Source: an uncultured Bacilli bacterium (lineage in GTDB: Bacteria > Bacillota_I > Bacilli_A > RF39 > UBA660). Taken from it: 51,663 bases of DNA. Within the stretch, counting starts at the first letter, position 1. Every line of letters begins with the position of its first letter. Positions 40,013-48,583 of this stretch are shown one piece after another. The DNA lies in the NCBI GenBank assembly GCA_944332555.1, contig CALVKF010000006.1:1-51663 (forward strand), in the 5' to 3' direction. Made by a program: the position numbers and the translations under genes. The notes under the pieces were generated by a model. It saw nothing but the letters and a program-made list of their open reading frames with translations, did not search any database and was not told the origin of the DNA.

Positions 40013-41359
40013 ATGAAGTTAACTAAAGTAGGAAAAATTGTAGTTGCTGCTTTAATATTAATAATTGCTATTGTTGCTTTAATTATTTATTATAAAAATA
40101 AGACTGATTTAAGTATTCATAAAATAGAATCTAATGAATTTTATGATATTAAAATAGATTATGATAAAACTGGTATTGCTACATTAGATGAAAATGTTAG
40201 TAAATTTGTAAGGGATAAGAGAAAACAGTTTGTTGATATAGTTGATAAATCAGGTAAAGTAGAAACTAGTAAATATAATTTGATTATTAATGTTAAAAAT
40301 AATAAATATAATAATGTTGCAAGCATTCATGCCTTATCTTTTGCTTATACTGGGGGAGCCCATTATACTAGAGAAGATGAATCTTTTATTTATGATTTAG
40401 AAAAAGAGGAATATATCAATTTTTCCGATATTTTAGTTCAAGATGCTAATATTGAGCCGATTGTTTTAGAAAGTTTATATAATTATGCTAAAGAAAAAGA
40501 TATTGTTTTAGATGAAGAATGGGTTAAAAGAGGTATAAGTCAAAGTGATAGTAATTACAAATATTTTTATTTTAGTGAAAGTGGCTTAAATATTACTTTT
40601 CCCCCTTATCAAGTGGCTAGTTGGGCAGATGGTGAAATAACTTTAACTATACCTTATGAAAAATTAGAAGGTATATTAAAGAATGAATATATGGATGATT
40701 CATTAGTTACAGATATTACTTATCCTAAACAAACTGAAAGAGATTTAAGTGAGTTTGAAGGTAAAAAGTTAATTGCTTTTACTTTTGATGATGGACCTAA
40801 TACAAAAACAACTTCTAGGTTACTGGATGGAATAAAAGAATTTGATGCCAGAGTTACTTTCTTTGTTTTAGGAAGTAGAGTTGCTAGTAATAGTGAAGTA
40901 TTAAAAAGAGCGTACGTTGAAGGTAATCAAATTGGATCACATACCTATAATCATTTAAATTTATTGTTACTTGATGATGCTAATGTTTTATCCGAGATTA
41001 ATATGGCAAATGAAGAAATAGAGAAAGTAATAGGCATTAGACCTAGTATACTCCGTCCTCCGTATGGAAATATTAATGATCATATAAAAACATATGCTAA
41101 TATGCATATAATAAATTGGGATATTGATACGGAAGATTGGAAATTAAAGGACCGTAATTTAATAAAAGATAAGATACTAGAAAGTGCTCATGATGGAGCA
41201 ATAGTATTATTGCATGATATATATACCGAATCAGTTGAAGGAGCCCTAATGGCCATGCGGGAGCTAGAGCGTGATGGTTATGCTTTTGTTACCATTGAAG
41301 AAATGGTAAAATTAAAAGGGGTTACATTAGATTATGATACAACATATTATTATTTTTAA
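40013..41359 (+). CDS. PdaC-like membrane-anchored polysaccharide deacetylase
   Basis: The 448-residue protein has an N-terminal membrane helix (IVVAALILIIAIVALIIYY), a DUF4163/DUF3298-like region (residues 40-225, including AFAYTGGAHYTREDE-like YTGGAH), then a NodB deacetylase domain. Its motifs are TFDDGPN near 257, SHTYNHLNLL near 309, RPPYGNIN near 342 and LLHDIY near 400; the two Asp/His metal-site groups are present. PdaC in Bacillus deacetylates peptidoglycan N-acetylmuramic acid. The domain order matches; the actual substrate is inferred. Confidence 0.88.
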   Translation: MKLTKVGKIVVAALILIIAIVALIIYYKNKTDLSIHKIESNEFYDIKIDYDKTGIATLDENVSKFVRDKRKQFVDIVDKSGKVETSKYNLIINVKNNKYNNVASIHALSFAYTGGAHYTREDESFIYDLEKEEYINFSDILVQDANIEPIVLESLYNYAKEKDIVLDEEWVKRGISQSDSNYKYFYFSESGLNITFPPYQVASWADGEITLTIPYEKLEGILKNEYMDDSLVTDITYPKQTERDLSEFEGKKLIAFTFDDGPNTKTTSRLLDGIKEFDARVTFFVLGSRVASNSEVLKRAYVEGNQIGSHTYNHLNLLLLDDANVLSEINMANEEIEKVIGIRPSILRPPYGNINDHIKTYANMHIINWDIDTEDWKLKDRNLIKDKILESAHDGAIVLLHDIYTESVEGALMAMRELERDGYAFVTIEEMVKLKGVTLDYDTTYYYF

Positions 41360-41377
41360 GAAGGAGATGTTTAATTA

Positions 41378-42097
41378 ATGGGAAGAGCTTATGAAGTAAG
41401 AAAAGCAAGTATTCAAAAAACAGGAGCTGCAAAGGGGAAGATTTATACAACTTTTGCTAAAGAAATTTATCTAGCTGCTAAAAAGGGCGGAGCAGATACT
41501 CTAGCTAATCCAAGTTTAAAAAGATTAGTTGATAAAGCTAAAAAAAGCCAAGTTCCAAGTGATATAATTAATAGAGCTATTGATAAAGCAAAGGGTGCTG
41601 GTGGAGAAGATTATCATGAAGTAATTTATGAAGGATTTGGCCCCGGGGCTGCAACTCTAATTATTAAATGCTTAACAGATAATGTTAATAGAACAGTTGG
41701 TATGGTTAGAGCAGCTTTTAATAAAGTAAATAAAAGTTTAGGAGTTACTAATTCTGTAGCTTACAATTATGAACATTTAGGTATTATATCATTTAAGTAT
41801 AATAATCTAGAAGAAGTATTTGATACACTACTTAATGTTGGTATTGAAATTAATGATATTGAAAGTGATAATGGGGAAATTACTATTACTATGAAACCAG
41901 GAGATATGAATAGTGTAAAAGATGAATTAGAAAAATTAATTCCTAATATTGATTATATAGTAGATGAAGTAGGAATGTATCCACATGAGCGTATTACTTT
42001 AGCTGGGGAAGATTTAGAAGTATTTACTAAACTTTATAATTTACTTGATGATATTGATGATGTATCAGAAATATATACTAATGTCGAGGGCTTCTAA
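41378..42097 (+). CDS. YebC/PmpR (TACO1) family protein
   Basis: The 239-residue protein fits YebC/TACO1: start GRAYEVRKASIQKTGAAKGK, the middle GAGGEDYHEVIYEGFGPGA, and the C-terminal EVGMYPHERITL. The family was described as a transcriptional regulator (PmpR) and more recently as a factor relieving ribosome stalling at polyproline. The N-terminus begins as in one Firmicute subgroup (Arg/Tyr-Glu). A good AAGGAGATG site lies upstream. Its stop and the next start overlap in TAATG. Confidence 0.92.
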   Translation: MGRAYEVRKASIQKTGAAKGKIYTTFAKEIYLAAKKGGADTLANPSLKRLVDKAKKSQVPSDIINRAIDKAKGAGGEDYHEVIYEGFGPGAATLIIKCLTDNVNRTVGMVRAAFNKVNKSLGVTNSVAYNYEHLGIISFKYNNLEEVFDTLLNVGIEINDIESDNGEITITMKPGDMNSVKDELEKLIPNIDYIVDEVGMYPHERITLAGEDLEVFTKLYNLLDDIDDVSEIYTNVEGF

Positions 42098-43461
42098 TGT
42101 TTAAAAAGAATAAAGATTTATTTAAATTAATAGGTATTATTGCTATTATTTTGTTATTATTAGTTGGTCTATATACTATTTATGGTGGCATACTTGCTAA
42201 TATACTTTATAATGCAGTGTTTTATGGTAAATATAATACGATGTTAATTTCCGAAATAATTATTGTTTTATTTGCTATAATAATTATTACTGTTAGAAAA
42301 TTGTGGCCGCAGATAAGAAGTAAGAAAGAAAACTTTATTACAGGCATAAAAAGAGGTATGCCAATTTTGGTTATTGCTATAATTATGCTAATTGTTAATG
42401 GGGGAGAGTTGTTAATTGATGGAGAGTTTAATATACCTAATTTTATTAGTTTAGTGTTAGTTAGTATTGCTATAGGTATTGCTGAAGAATTTATATTCCG
42501 CGGCTGGCTACAAAATGAAGTGATGGATAGATTTGGTGAAGGTAAAAAAGGTGCCCTAATAACCATTTTAATGAGTGGCCTTTTATTTGGATTATTTCAT
42601 ATAATCAATGTTTTCTCTGGACAAGATTTATTTACAAGCCTTATGCAAGTTATTCAAACTAGTGCCATTGGTATTTTATTTTGTTCTGTGTACTTTGCTT
42701 CAAGAAATATTTGGAGTTTAGTATTTTTACATTCATTTTATGATTTTTCGGTATTACTTGGTGAAGTAAATAGTTATAAAGATTGTATCAATAATACTGA
42801 TGTATCTATGATTGTCAATATTATTACTTTAATTATTTCCTTAATATTTGCTATTATTTATATTACTTATAGTTATTTAAATATTAAAAATGATGCAAAT
42901 ACTAAAAGAAGAGTAACTCAAATTATAGTTTTAGCAGTTTTAGCTATGTTTATTACTTCTTATTTATCTCCAAGAGAGATAATGGATAAACAAATATGTT
43001 TTAATTATGAAGAAATAGATATAGATAATGGTAAAATAACTTACTTTTTAGAAGATGAATTTGTTATAAATTATGTAAATGATAATAATTACATTTATAA
43101 TTATCGCATTTTTATAGAAAATAATAAACTTAATATAACTAATTTAAAAACAGGAGATAATACTACATTAGATGAAAATGTTTATAATTTTGTAGTTTAT
43201 GAAGATTGCTTAAATTATGTTATATTGGTTAATTCTAGTGATAAAGTATTTTTGAGTACTTTTATGAACAAGAATAATTTAAGTGATGATTCTCTTTATT
43301 TAGATGAAATTGTTAATAGTTTTGTAGAATTTGATACTCCAGAGGTAATCGATGTTGGATATATAGAATATAATGGGACAATTTATCCATTATTAAAAAG
43401 TTATATTAGTGATTATTTTATTATTAAAGATAATCAAGTAATGGTTATTAAAGGATCATAA
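42097..43461 (+). CDS. CPBP (CAAX/Abi-like) intramembrane metalloprotease with extracytoplasmic tail
   Basis: The 454-residue membrane protein has the CPBP core: EExxxR as IAEEFIFRGW near residues 128-137, FxxxH in LLFGLFHIINV near 165, and HxxxD-type LVFLHSFYDF near 208. Eight or so helices cover the first 290 residues. Unusually the protein continues for some 165 residues outside the membrane (from about 305) with no family match. CPBP proteases act in protein processing or bacteriocin immunity; the client is unknown. It overlaps yebC by one base. Confidence 0.88.
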   Translation: MFKKNKDLFKLIGIIAIILLLLVGLYTIYGGILANILYNAVFYGKYNTMLISEIIIVLFAIIIITVRKLWPQIRSKKENFITGIKRGMPILVIAIIMLIVNGGELLIDGEFNIPNFISLVLVSIAIGIAEEFIFRGWLQNEVMDRFGEGKKGALITILMSGLLFGLFHIINVFSGQDLFTSLMQVIQTSAIGILFCSVYFASRNIWSLVFLHSFYDFSVLLGEVNSYKDCINNTDVSMIVNIITLIISLIFAIIYITYSYLNIKNDANTKRRVTQIIVLAVLAMFITSYLSPREIMDKQICFNYEEIDIDNGKITYFLEDEFVINYVNDNNYIYNYRIFIENNKLNITNLKTGDNTTLDENVYNFVVYEDCLNYVILVNSSDKVFLSTFMNKNNLSDDSLYLDEIVNSFVEFDTPEVIDVGYIEYNGTIYPLLKSYISDYFIIKDNQVMVIKGS

Positions 43462-43478
43462 TTTAAGGTCCTTTTTTG
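43440..43478 (+). terminator. Likely terminator after the CPBP gene
   Basis: AAAGGATC near the stop codon pairs imperfectly with GGTCCTTT, followed by TTTTTT. Confidence 0.6.
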
Positions 43479-43558
43479 ACTTGTAAATATGTCAAATTAA
43501 AGGATAAATATATATAAAAACTTAAGTTAGTGGTATAATATTATATATTGGTGGTTTT

Positions 43559-45529
43559 ATGAAGTATAAATTAAAAAAAATAAATGTAATAGTAACTTGT
43601 TTTATAATTTTTACTTATTTAGAATTAGTATTTAGGTTATTTACAAGTAATAGAGTATTTGGTATGAACTTATTATATAGTAGTTTATATAATTTGTTTT
43701 TAGCATGTCTTATTAGTTTTATAGCCTCTTGGGGTAATAATAAAACTAATAAAATATTATTTTTTATATTAATTGGTTTTATGTGTTTTATTTATGCTTT
43801 ACAATTATGTGTATTTAAAATGTTTGGATTTTATTTTGATTTATCACTTTTAGGAGCAACAGATCAAGTAATGACTTTTTATAGTGAAGGAATAAAAGTA
43901 ATTATTCAAAATATTGTGGGAGTAATATTATTCTTTTTACCATTCATTTTATTACTTATATTTAATAAATATTTTGCCATTAGAAAAATAAATTGGAAAT
44001 TTAATTTAATAAAATTAGTATCTGCTATATCAGTGTTTTTACTATTTATTTTAAGTTTAAATATTAATAAAGATAGTATTAATTCGGCATATGAACTATA
44101 TTATCATGTTAGTAATAATGAACTTAATATCAAAAAACTAGGAGTACTTAATGCCTTTAGATTAGATTTACAAAGGAATATTTTTGGTTTTGAAGAAAAA
44201 ATTAGTATAATTGATCCGGATGATTATTATGATGAAGATGATGTTCCTAAGGAAGATGATGATAAAGAAGAACCAATAGTTTATGAATATAATAATTTAG
44301 ATATTGATTTTGATTCTTTAATTGCTAGTGAAAGTAATAGTACAATTAGACAAATGCATGAATATTTTAAAAATGAATCTGGTTCTTTGCAAAATGAATA
44401 TACAGGAGTATTTGAAGGTAAGAATTTAATATTATTTATGGCCGAATCTTTTAATGAAATAGCTGTTAGAGAAGATATAACACCAACACTTTATAAACTT
44501 GTCAATAGCGGTTTTAAGTTTAATAATTTTTATACTCCAACTATTAGTAGTACTATTGGAGGAGAATTTCAAGAACTAACTGGTTTAGTGGCCGCTTCAG
44601 GTTTCTTGTCACCTTGGAAGAGTGGGGAAAATTATTATCCTTTTGGTATTGCTACAGCTTTTCAAAATTTAGGTTATAATACTTATGCTTATCATAATCA
44701 TACTTATACTTTCCAATCTCGTCATAAATATTTGGCCTCTTTAGGTTTTGATAACTATTTAGGTTGTCGCAATGGTTTAGAGGATAGAATAAATTGTAAA
44801 GAGTGGCCCGAATCAGATGTGGAAATGATTGATACAACATTTGATGATTATATAAATAGTGAAGAACCATTTATGGTTTATTATGTAACTGTTAGTGGTC
44901 ATGGCGATTATGGATTTAATTATAGTGCAATGGCTCGTAAACATAAAGATGATGTAGCAGGACTAAATTATTCGGAAAAACCTTTATCTTATCTAGCAGC
45001 TCAAATTGAACTTAATGATGCCCTGGAATTATTGATTGCACGTCTTGATGAAGCAGGAAAACTAGAAGATACAGTCATCGCTTTAGTGGGAGATCATAAT
45101 CCATATTATTTATCACTAGATGAAATAAATGAAATATCTAGCTATCAAAAAGATGAAGTAGTGGAAAGAAATAGAAGTAATTTCATTTTATGGAATAGTG
45201 AAATGGAAACAATAGAAATAGATAAAGTTGGTAGTCAAATAGATGTTCTACCTACAATCTACAACTTATTTGGAGTACAATACGATTCAAGACTAATTAT
45301 TGGTAAAGATATTTTATCAACCGAACCAGGTCTAGCGATATTTGGTAACTCTTCTTGGGTAAGTGACAAAGGAACCTATTTTTCTAGCAGTGGTAAGTTT
45401 GTTTCAAAAAATGGAGAAGAAGTCAGTGAAGATTATATTAAATATATGAATAGAGTAGTTTCTAATAAAATAACGATGAGTAGGTATATTATGCAAAATG
45501 ATTACTATCGTAAAGTTTTAGGAGGTTAA
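43559..45529 (+). CDS. LTA-synthase-like sulfatase-fold transferase
   Basis: The 656-residue protein has five N-terminal membrane helices (to about residue 165), a linker, and an extracellular alkaline-phosphatase/sulfatase domain starting near 286. Metal and nucleophile features include NLILFMAESFNEIA (Glu), the catalytic Thr within SSTIGGEFQ near 328, YYVTVSGHGDY, and ALVGDHNPYY. Relatives polymerise glycerophosphate into lipoteichoic acid or modify glycans with phosphoglycerol. An acidic stretch (DDYYDEDDVPKEDDDKEE) near residues 220-238 is unusual. TATAAT is upstream. asnB starts two bases after its stop. Confidence 0.88.
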   Translation: MKYKLKKINVIVTCFIIFTYLELVFRLFTSNRVFGMNLLYSSLYNLFLACLISFIASWGNNKTNKILFFILIGFMCFIYALQLCVFKMFGFYFDLSLLGATDQVMTFYSEGIKVIIQNIVGVILFFLPFILLLIFNKYFAIRKINWKFNLIKLVSAISVFLLFILSLNINKDSINSAYELYYHVSNNELNIKKLGVLNAFRLDLQRNIFGFEEKISIIDPDDYYDEDDVPKEDDDKEEPIVYEYNNLDIDFDSLIASESNSTIRQMHEYFKNESGSLQNEYTGVFEGKNLILFMAESFNEIAVREDITPTLYKLVNSGFKFNNFYTPTISSTIGGEFQELTGLVAASGFLSPWKSGENYYPFGIATAFQNLGYNTYAYHNHTYTFQSRHKYLASLGFDNYLGCRNGLEDRINCKEWPESDVEMIDTTFDDYINSEEPFMVYYVTVSGHGDYGFNYSAMARKHKDDVAGLNYSEKPLSYLAAQIELNDALELLIARLDEAGKLEDTVIALVGDHNPYYLSLDEINEISSYQKDEVVERNRSNFILWNSEMETIEIDKVGSQIDVLPTIYNLFGVQYDSRLIIGKDILSTEPGLAIFGNSSWVSDKGTYFSSSGKFVSKNGEEVSEDYIKYMNRVVSNKITMSRYIMQNDYYRKVLGG

Positions 45530-45531
45530 AT

Positions 45532-47361
45532 ATGTGTGGAATTGCTGGAATCATAACAAAACGGGAAGAAAAAGAAGAACTAATTACTAAAATGAGTGAG
45601 CGTATTAAACATCGAGGACCTGATGGCGAAGGATTTTTTATTGATGATGATATAGCACTTGCCCACCGCAGACTTTCCATAATTGACTTATCCACCGGTA
45701 ATCAACCGATGTTTAATGAAGATAAGAGTGTAGTAATTGTTTATAATGGTGAAGTATATAACTACAAAGAATTAAAAGAAGAATTATTAGCTTTAGGGCA
45801 TACCTTTACAACTACTAGTGACACTGAAGTATTAGTCCACGGCTATGAAGAGTGGCATACTGATTTACCAAATCACTTGCGTGGTATGTTTGCTTTTGCT
45901 ATTTATGATAAAAATAGCAAAGAATTGTTTTTAGCTAGGGATAATTTCGGAATAAAACCTTTATATTATGCTTATATGAATGATACTTTTATGTTTGCAT
46001 CCGAAATAAAAGCTTTCCTAGATTTACCAGATTTTAAAAAAGAATTTAATGAATCTATTTTAGGGGCATATTTAGAATTTAGTTTTGTCCCAACTAATGA
46101 AACATTTTTTAAAGGTGTATATCGTTTGGATGCGGGTTCCAGTCTACTTTTTAAAGATGGAAATATAACAATTGATAAATATTTTAAATTAGATTTTAAA
46201 AAGACAGATCAAACATTTGAGAAAGCCGTAGAAAAAATAGCTGATGTTATGAAGGATTCCGTTAATCACCATTTAATAAGTGATGTGGAAGTAGGTTCAT
46301 TCTTATCTAGTGGAATTGATTCATCTTATATAGTATCACTTGCTAAACCTAATAAAACATATACTGTTGGTTATGATATAGAAAAATATGATGAAATAAC
46401 TTACGCTAAAGACCTAGCGGATAAACTGGGTATTATTAATAAAAGTCATGTTATAACTAAAGATGAATATATGGATAGTTTAAGTGATATATTTTATTAC
46501 CTAGATGAACCAACTAGTGACCCTGCTGCAATTTCCCTATATTTTGTGGCAAAACTGGCAAGTAAGGATGTAAAAGTAGTTTTATCTGGGGAAGGGGCAG
46601 ATGAATTCTTCGGTGGATATAATATATATCGTTATGATGTTGATATGGGCTTTTATAATAAATTACCATATTTTATCAGGCATTTTTTAAGTAATATTGC
46701 GAAATTATTGCCGGAGTTTAAAGGTGTAAACTTCCTAATTAGAAGAGGAGAAAAACCAGAAAACTATTATATTGGTGTAAATAGAAACTTTTCAGAAAAA
46801 ATGGCTCGTAAAGTCTTAAAAAACAAATATCCTTTAAAAGCTATTGATGTAACAAAAGAAACTTATGCAGAATACAGTAATTTTACCGATATTGAAAAAA
46901 TGCAAGCAATTGATATAAATTATTGGTTAATGAAAGATATTTTGCTTAAGGCTGATCGTATGACTATGGCAAGTGGCCTAGAAGGAAGAGTACCATTTAT
47001 TGATAAGTGTGTATTTGATGTTGCTAAAACTCTACCTATCGAATATAAAGTTACTAAAGAAAATACGAAAGTAGCCCTAAGAGAAGCAGCAAAAGAGGTT
47101 ATACCAACTGAAGCTTATAAAAAGAAAAAACTAGGTTTTCCGGTACCAATTAGAGAGTGGATTAAAGAAGATGATGTTTATGAAGAAGTAAAAAATACTT
47201 TAAATAGTGAAATAGCGAAGTATTATTTTAATACTAAACTTTTAAACAAATTATTAATAGAACATAAAAATAATAAAAAAGATAATTATCGTAAAATATG
47301 GACAGTTTATTGCTTTCTAAAGTGGTATGATGTGTTTTTTAAAGAAGTGGCAAATGCTTAA
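45532..47361 (+). CDS. asnB: Asparagine synthase (glutamine-hydrolysing)
   Basis: The 609-residue protein converts aspartate and glutamine to asparagine and glutamate with ATP. The N-terminal class II glutaminase starts with the catalytic Cys directly after Met (MCGIAGI) with RGPDGEG and YNGEVYNYKEL. The synthetase domain carries the PP-loop FLSSGIDSSYIV near 258 and SGEGADEFFGGY near 355. Its position directly after an envelope sulfatase, with only a GGAGG in the sulfatase end, implies co-transcription; related proteins sometimes amidate cell-wall precursors. The free-asparagine role is the default. Confidence 0.93.
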   Translation: MCGIAGIITKREEKEELITKMSERIKHRGPDGEGFFIDDDIALAHRRLSIIDLSTGNQPMFNEDKSVVIVYNGEVYNYKELKEELLALGHTFTTTSDTEVLVHGYEEWHTDLPNHLRGMFAFAIYDKNSKELFLARDNFGIKPLYYAYMNDTFMFASEIKAFLDLPDFKKEFNESILGAYLEFSFVPTNETFFKGVYRLDAGSSLLFKDGNITIDKYFKLDFKKTDQTFEKAVEKIADVMKDSVNHHLISDVEVGSFLSSGIDSSYIVSLAKPNKTYTVGYDIEKYDEITYAKDLADKLGIINKSHVITKDEYMDSLSDIFYYLDEPTSDPAAISLYFVAKLASKDVKVVLSGEGADEFFGGYNIYRYDVDMGFYNKLPYFIRHFLSNIAKLLPEFKGVNFLIRRGEKPENYYIGVNRNFSEKMARKVLKNKYPLKAIDVTKETYAEYSNFTDIEKMQAIDINYWLMKDILLKADRMTMASGLEGRVPFIDKCVFDVAKTLPIEYKVTKENTKVALREAAKEVIPTEAYKKKKLGFPVPIREWIKEDDVYEEVKNTLNSEIAKYYFNTKLLNKLLIEHKNNKKDNYRKIWTVYCFLKWYDVFFKEVANA

Positions 47362-47365
47362 ATTA

Positions 47366-47464
47366 GGAAAAACGTGAAGATTTTGACTAAAAAACTTGGG
47401 AAAAACGTGAAATTTTTGGTGCAAAAGAGTAGGAAAAACGTGAAATTTGTTGAAAATATGCAAA
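47366..47464 (+). repeat. Three direct repeats with an exact 33-bp period
   Basis: GGAAAAACGTGAA occurs at 47366, 47399 and 47432. After it the units are similar but drifted. The spacing is three helical turns and also 11 codons; one frame reads R/G-K-N-V-K-I/F repeatedly, without a convincing start. It lies in the 119-bp gap between asnB and rmuC. Confidence 0.85.
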
Positions 47465-47480
47465 AGAAAAGAGGTAAGTT

Positions 47481-48569
47481 ATGGAATACATTATAATAGG
47501 TTTATTAGTACTTACTATTATTTTATTAATAGTACTTTTAGTAAGAAGACAAAATAATAATGATTTAATGGAGAGAATTGGGCATTTTGAAGCTAATATA
47601 AATAAAGAAATTGGTGATTTTAAATTTAGCTTTTCAAAAGATTTAATGACTGATTTTGAAAAATTAAATGAGAAAATTGAAAGAAAATTAACTCTTATTA
47701 GTGATACTGTTAATGAAAGATTAGATAAGAATTTTGAGAAGAGTAATAAAACATTTATGGATGTGTTAGAGCGTTTATCTAAAATTGATGAAGCTCAAAA
47801 GAAAATTGATAGCTTAAATGGAGAAATTATATCACTGCAAAATGTTTTAACTGATAAAAAGACTAGAGGAACTTTTGGAGAAGTAAACCTTGAATATATT
47901 TTAAATAATGCCTTTGGTTCTAGAAATGGTATATATGAAGCACAACATAAATTTTCTAATGGTGCTATAGTTGATGCTCTTTTATATGCCCCAGCTCCCC
48001 TTGGGACTATTGCAATTGACTCTAAATTTCCACTAGAAAACTATCAAAGAATGACTGATAAAACTAAAGATAAACAAATCCGTGATCAAGCCGAAAAGCT
48101 ATTTGTTCAAGATGTTAAAAAACATATCAATGATATTTCCGAAAAATATATAATTCCTGGTGAAACATCAGATGAAGCTATCATGTTTTTACCAGCTGAA
48201 GCATTATTTGCGGAAATCAATGCTTATCACCCTGATTTAATAAATTACGCCTATAATAAAAGGGTGTGGATCACCGGACCTACAACTTTAATTTCAACTT
48301 TATCAATAATTAGTATGATTCTAAAAAATATGGAACGAGATAAATATACGAAGATTATTCATGAAGAATTAAATAAATTAAGTATAGAATTCACAAGATT
48401 TAAAGATCGTTGGGATAAATTATCAAGAAGTGTTAAAACTGTCAATCAAAGTATTGATGAACTAAGTACAACCAGTGAAAAAATCACTAAAAGATTTGAT
48501 TCTATTAATAATGTCGATGTCGACAAATTATTAGAAAATAAAGAAAAGAAAGAAATAGTTAATACCTAG
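47481..48569 (+). CDS. rmuC: RmuC-domain DNA recombination protein
   Basis: The 362-residue protein has an N-terminal membrane helix (YIIIGLLVLTIILLIVLLV), a long coiled coil to about residue 115, and the RmuC nuclease-like domain with GTFGEVNLEYIL, VDALLYAPAPLGTIAIDSKFP (PD-(D/E)xK-like D and DxK), and MFLPAEALFAEI. RmuC proteins limit inversions at short inverted repeats, which is notable in a window rich in palindromes. GAGGT precedes ATG 47481. It converges with the RNase R gene through a shared hairpin. Confidence 0.9.
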   Translation: MEYIIIGLLVLTIILLIVLLVRRQNNNDLMERIGHFEANINKEIGDFKFSFSKDLMTDFEKLNEKIERKLTLISDTVNERLDKNFEKSNKTFMDVLERLSKIDEAQKKIDSLNGEIISLQNVLTDKKTRGTFGEVNLEYILNNAFGSRNGIYEAQHKFSNGAIVDALLYAPAPLGTIAIDSKFPLENYQRMTDKTKDKQIRDQAEKLFVQDVKKHINDISEKYIIPGETSDEAIMFLPAEALFAEINAYHPDLINYAYNKRVWITGPTTLISTLSIISMILKNMERDKYTKIIHEELNKLSIEFTRFKDRWDKLSRSVKTVNQSIDELSTTSEKITKRFDSINNVDVDKLLENKEKKEIVNT

Positions 48570-48583
48570 CTATTTCTTTTTCT
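48549..48583. terminator. Bidirectional terminator between rmuC and rnr
   Basis: AAAGAAATAG (48549-48558) pairs with CTATTTCTTT (48570-48579), a 10-bp stem over an 11-base loop with T on one side and A on the other. It overlaps both stop regions. Confidence 0.8.

Noticed and set aside
47366-47444. CRISPR array between asnB and rmuC
   Set aside because: The conserved part is only 13 bases and the intervening segments are related to each other, not spacers.
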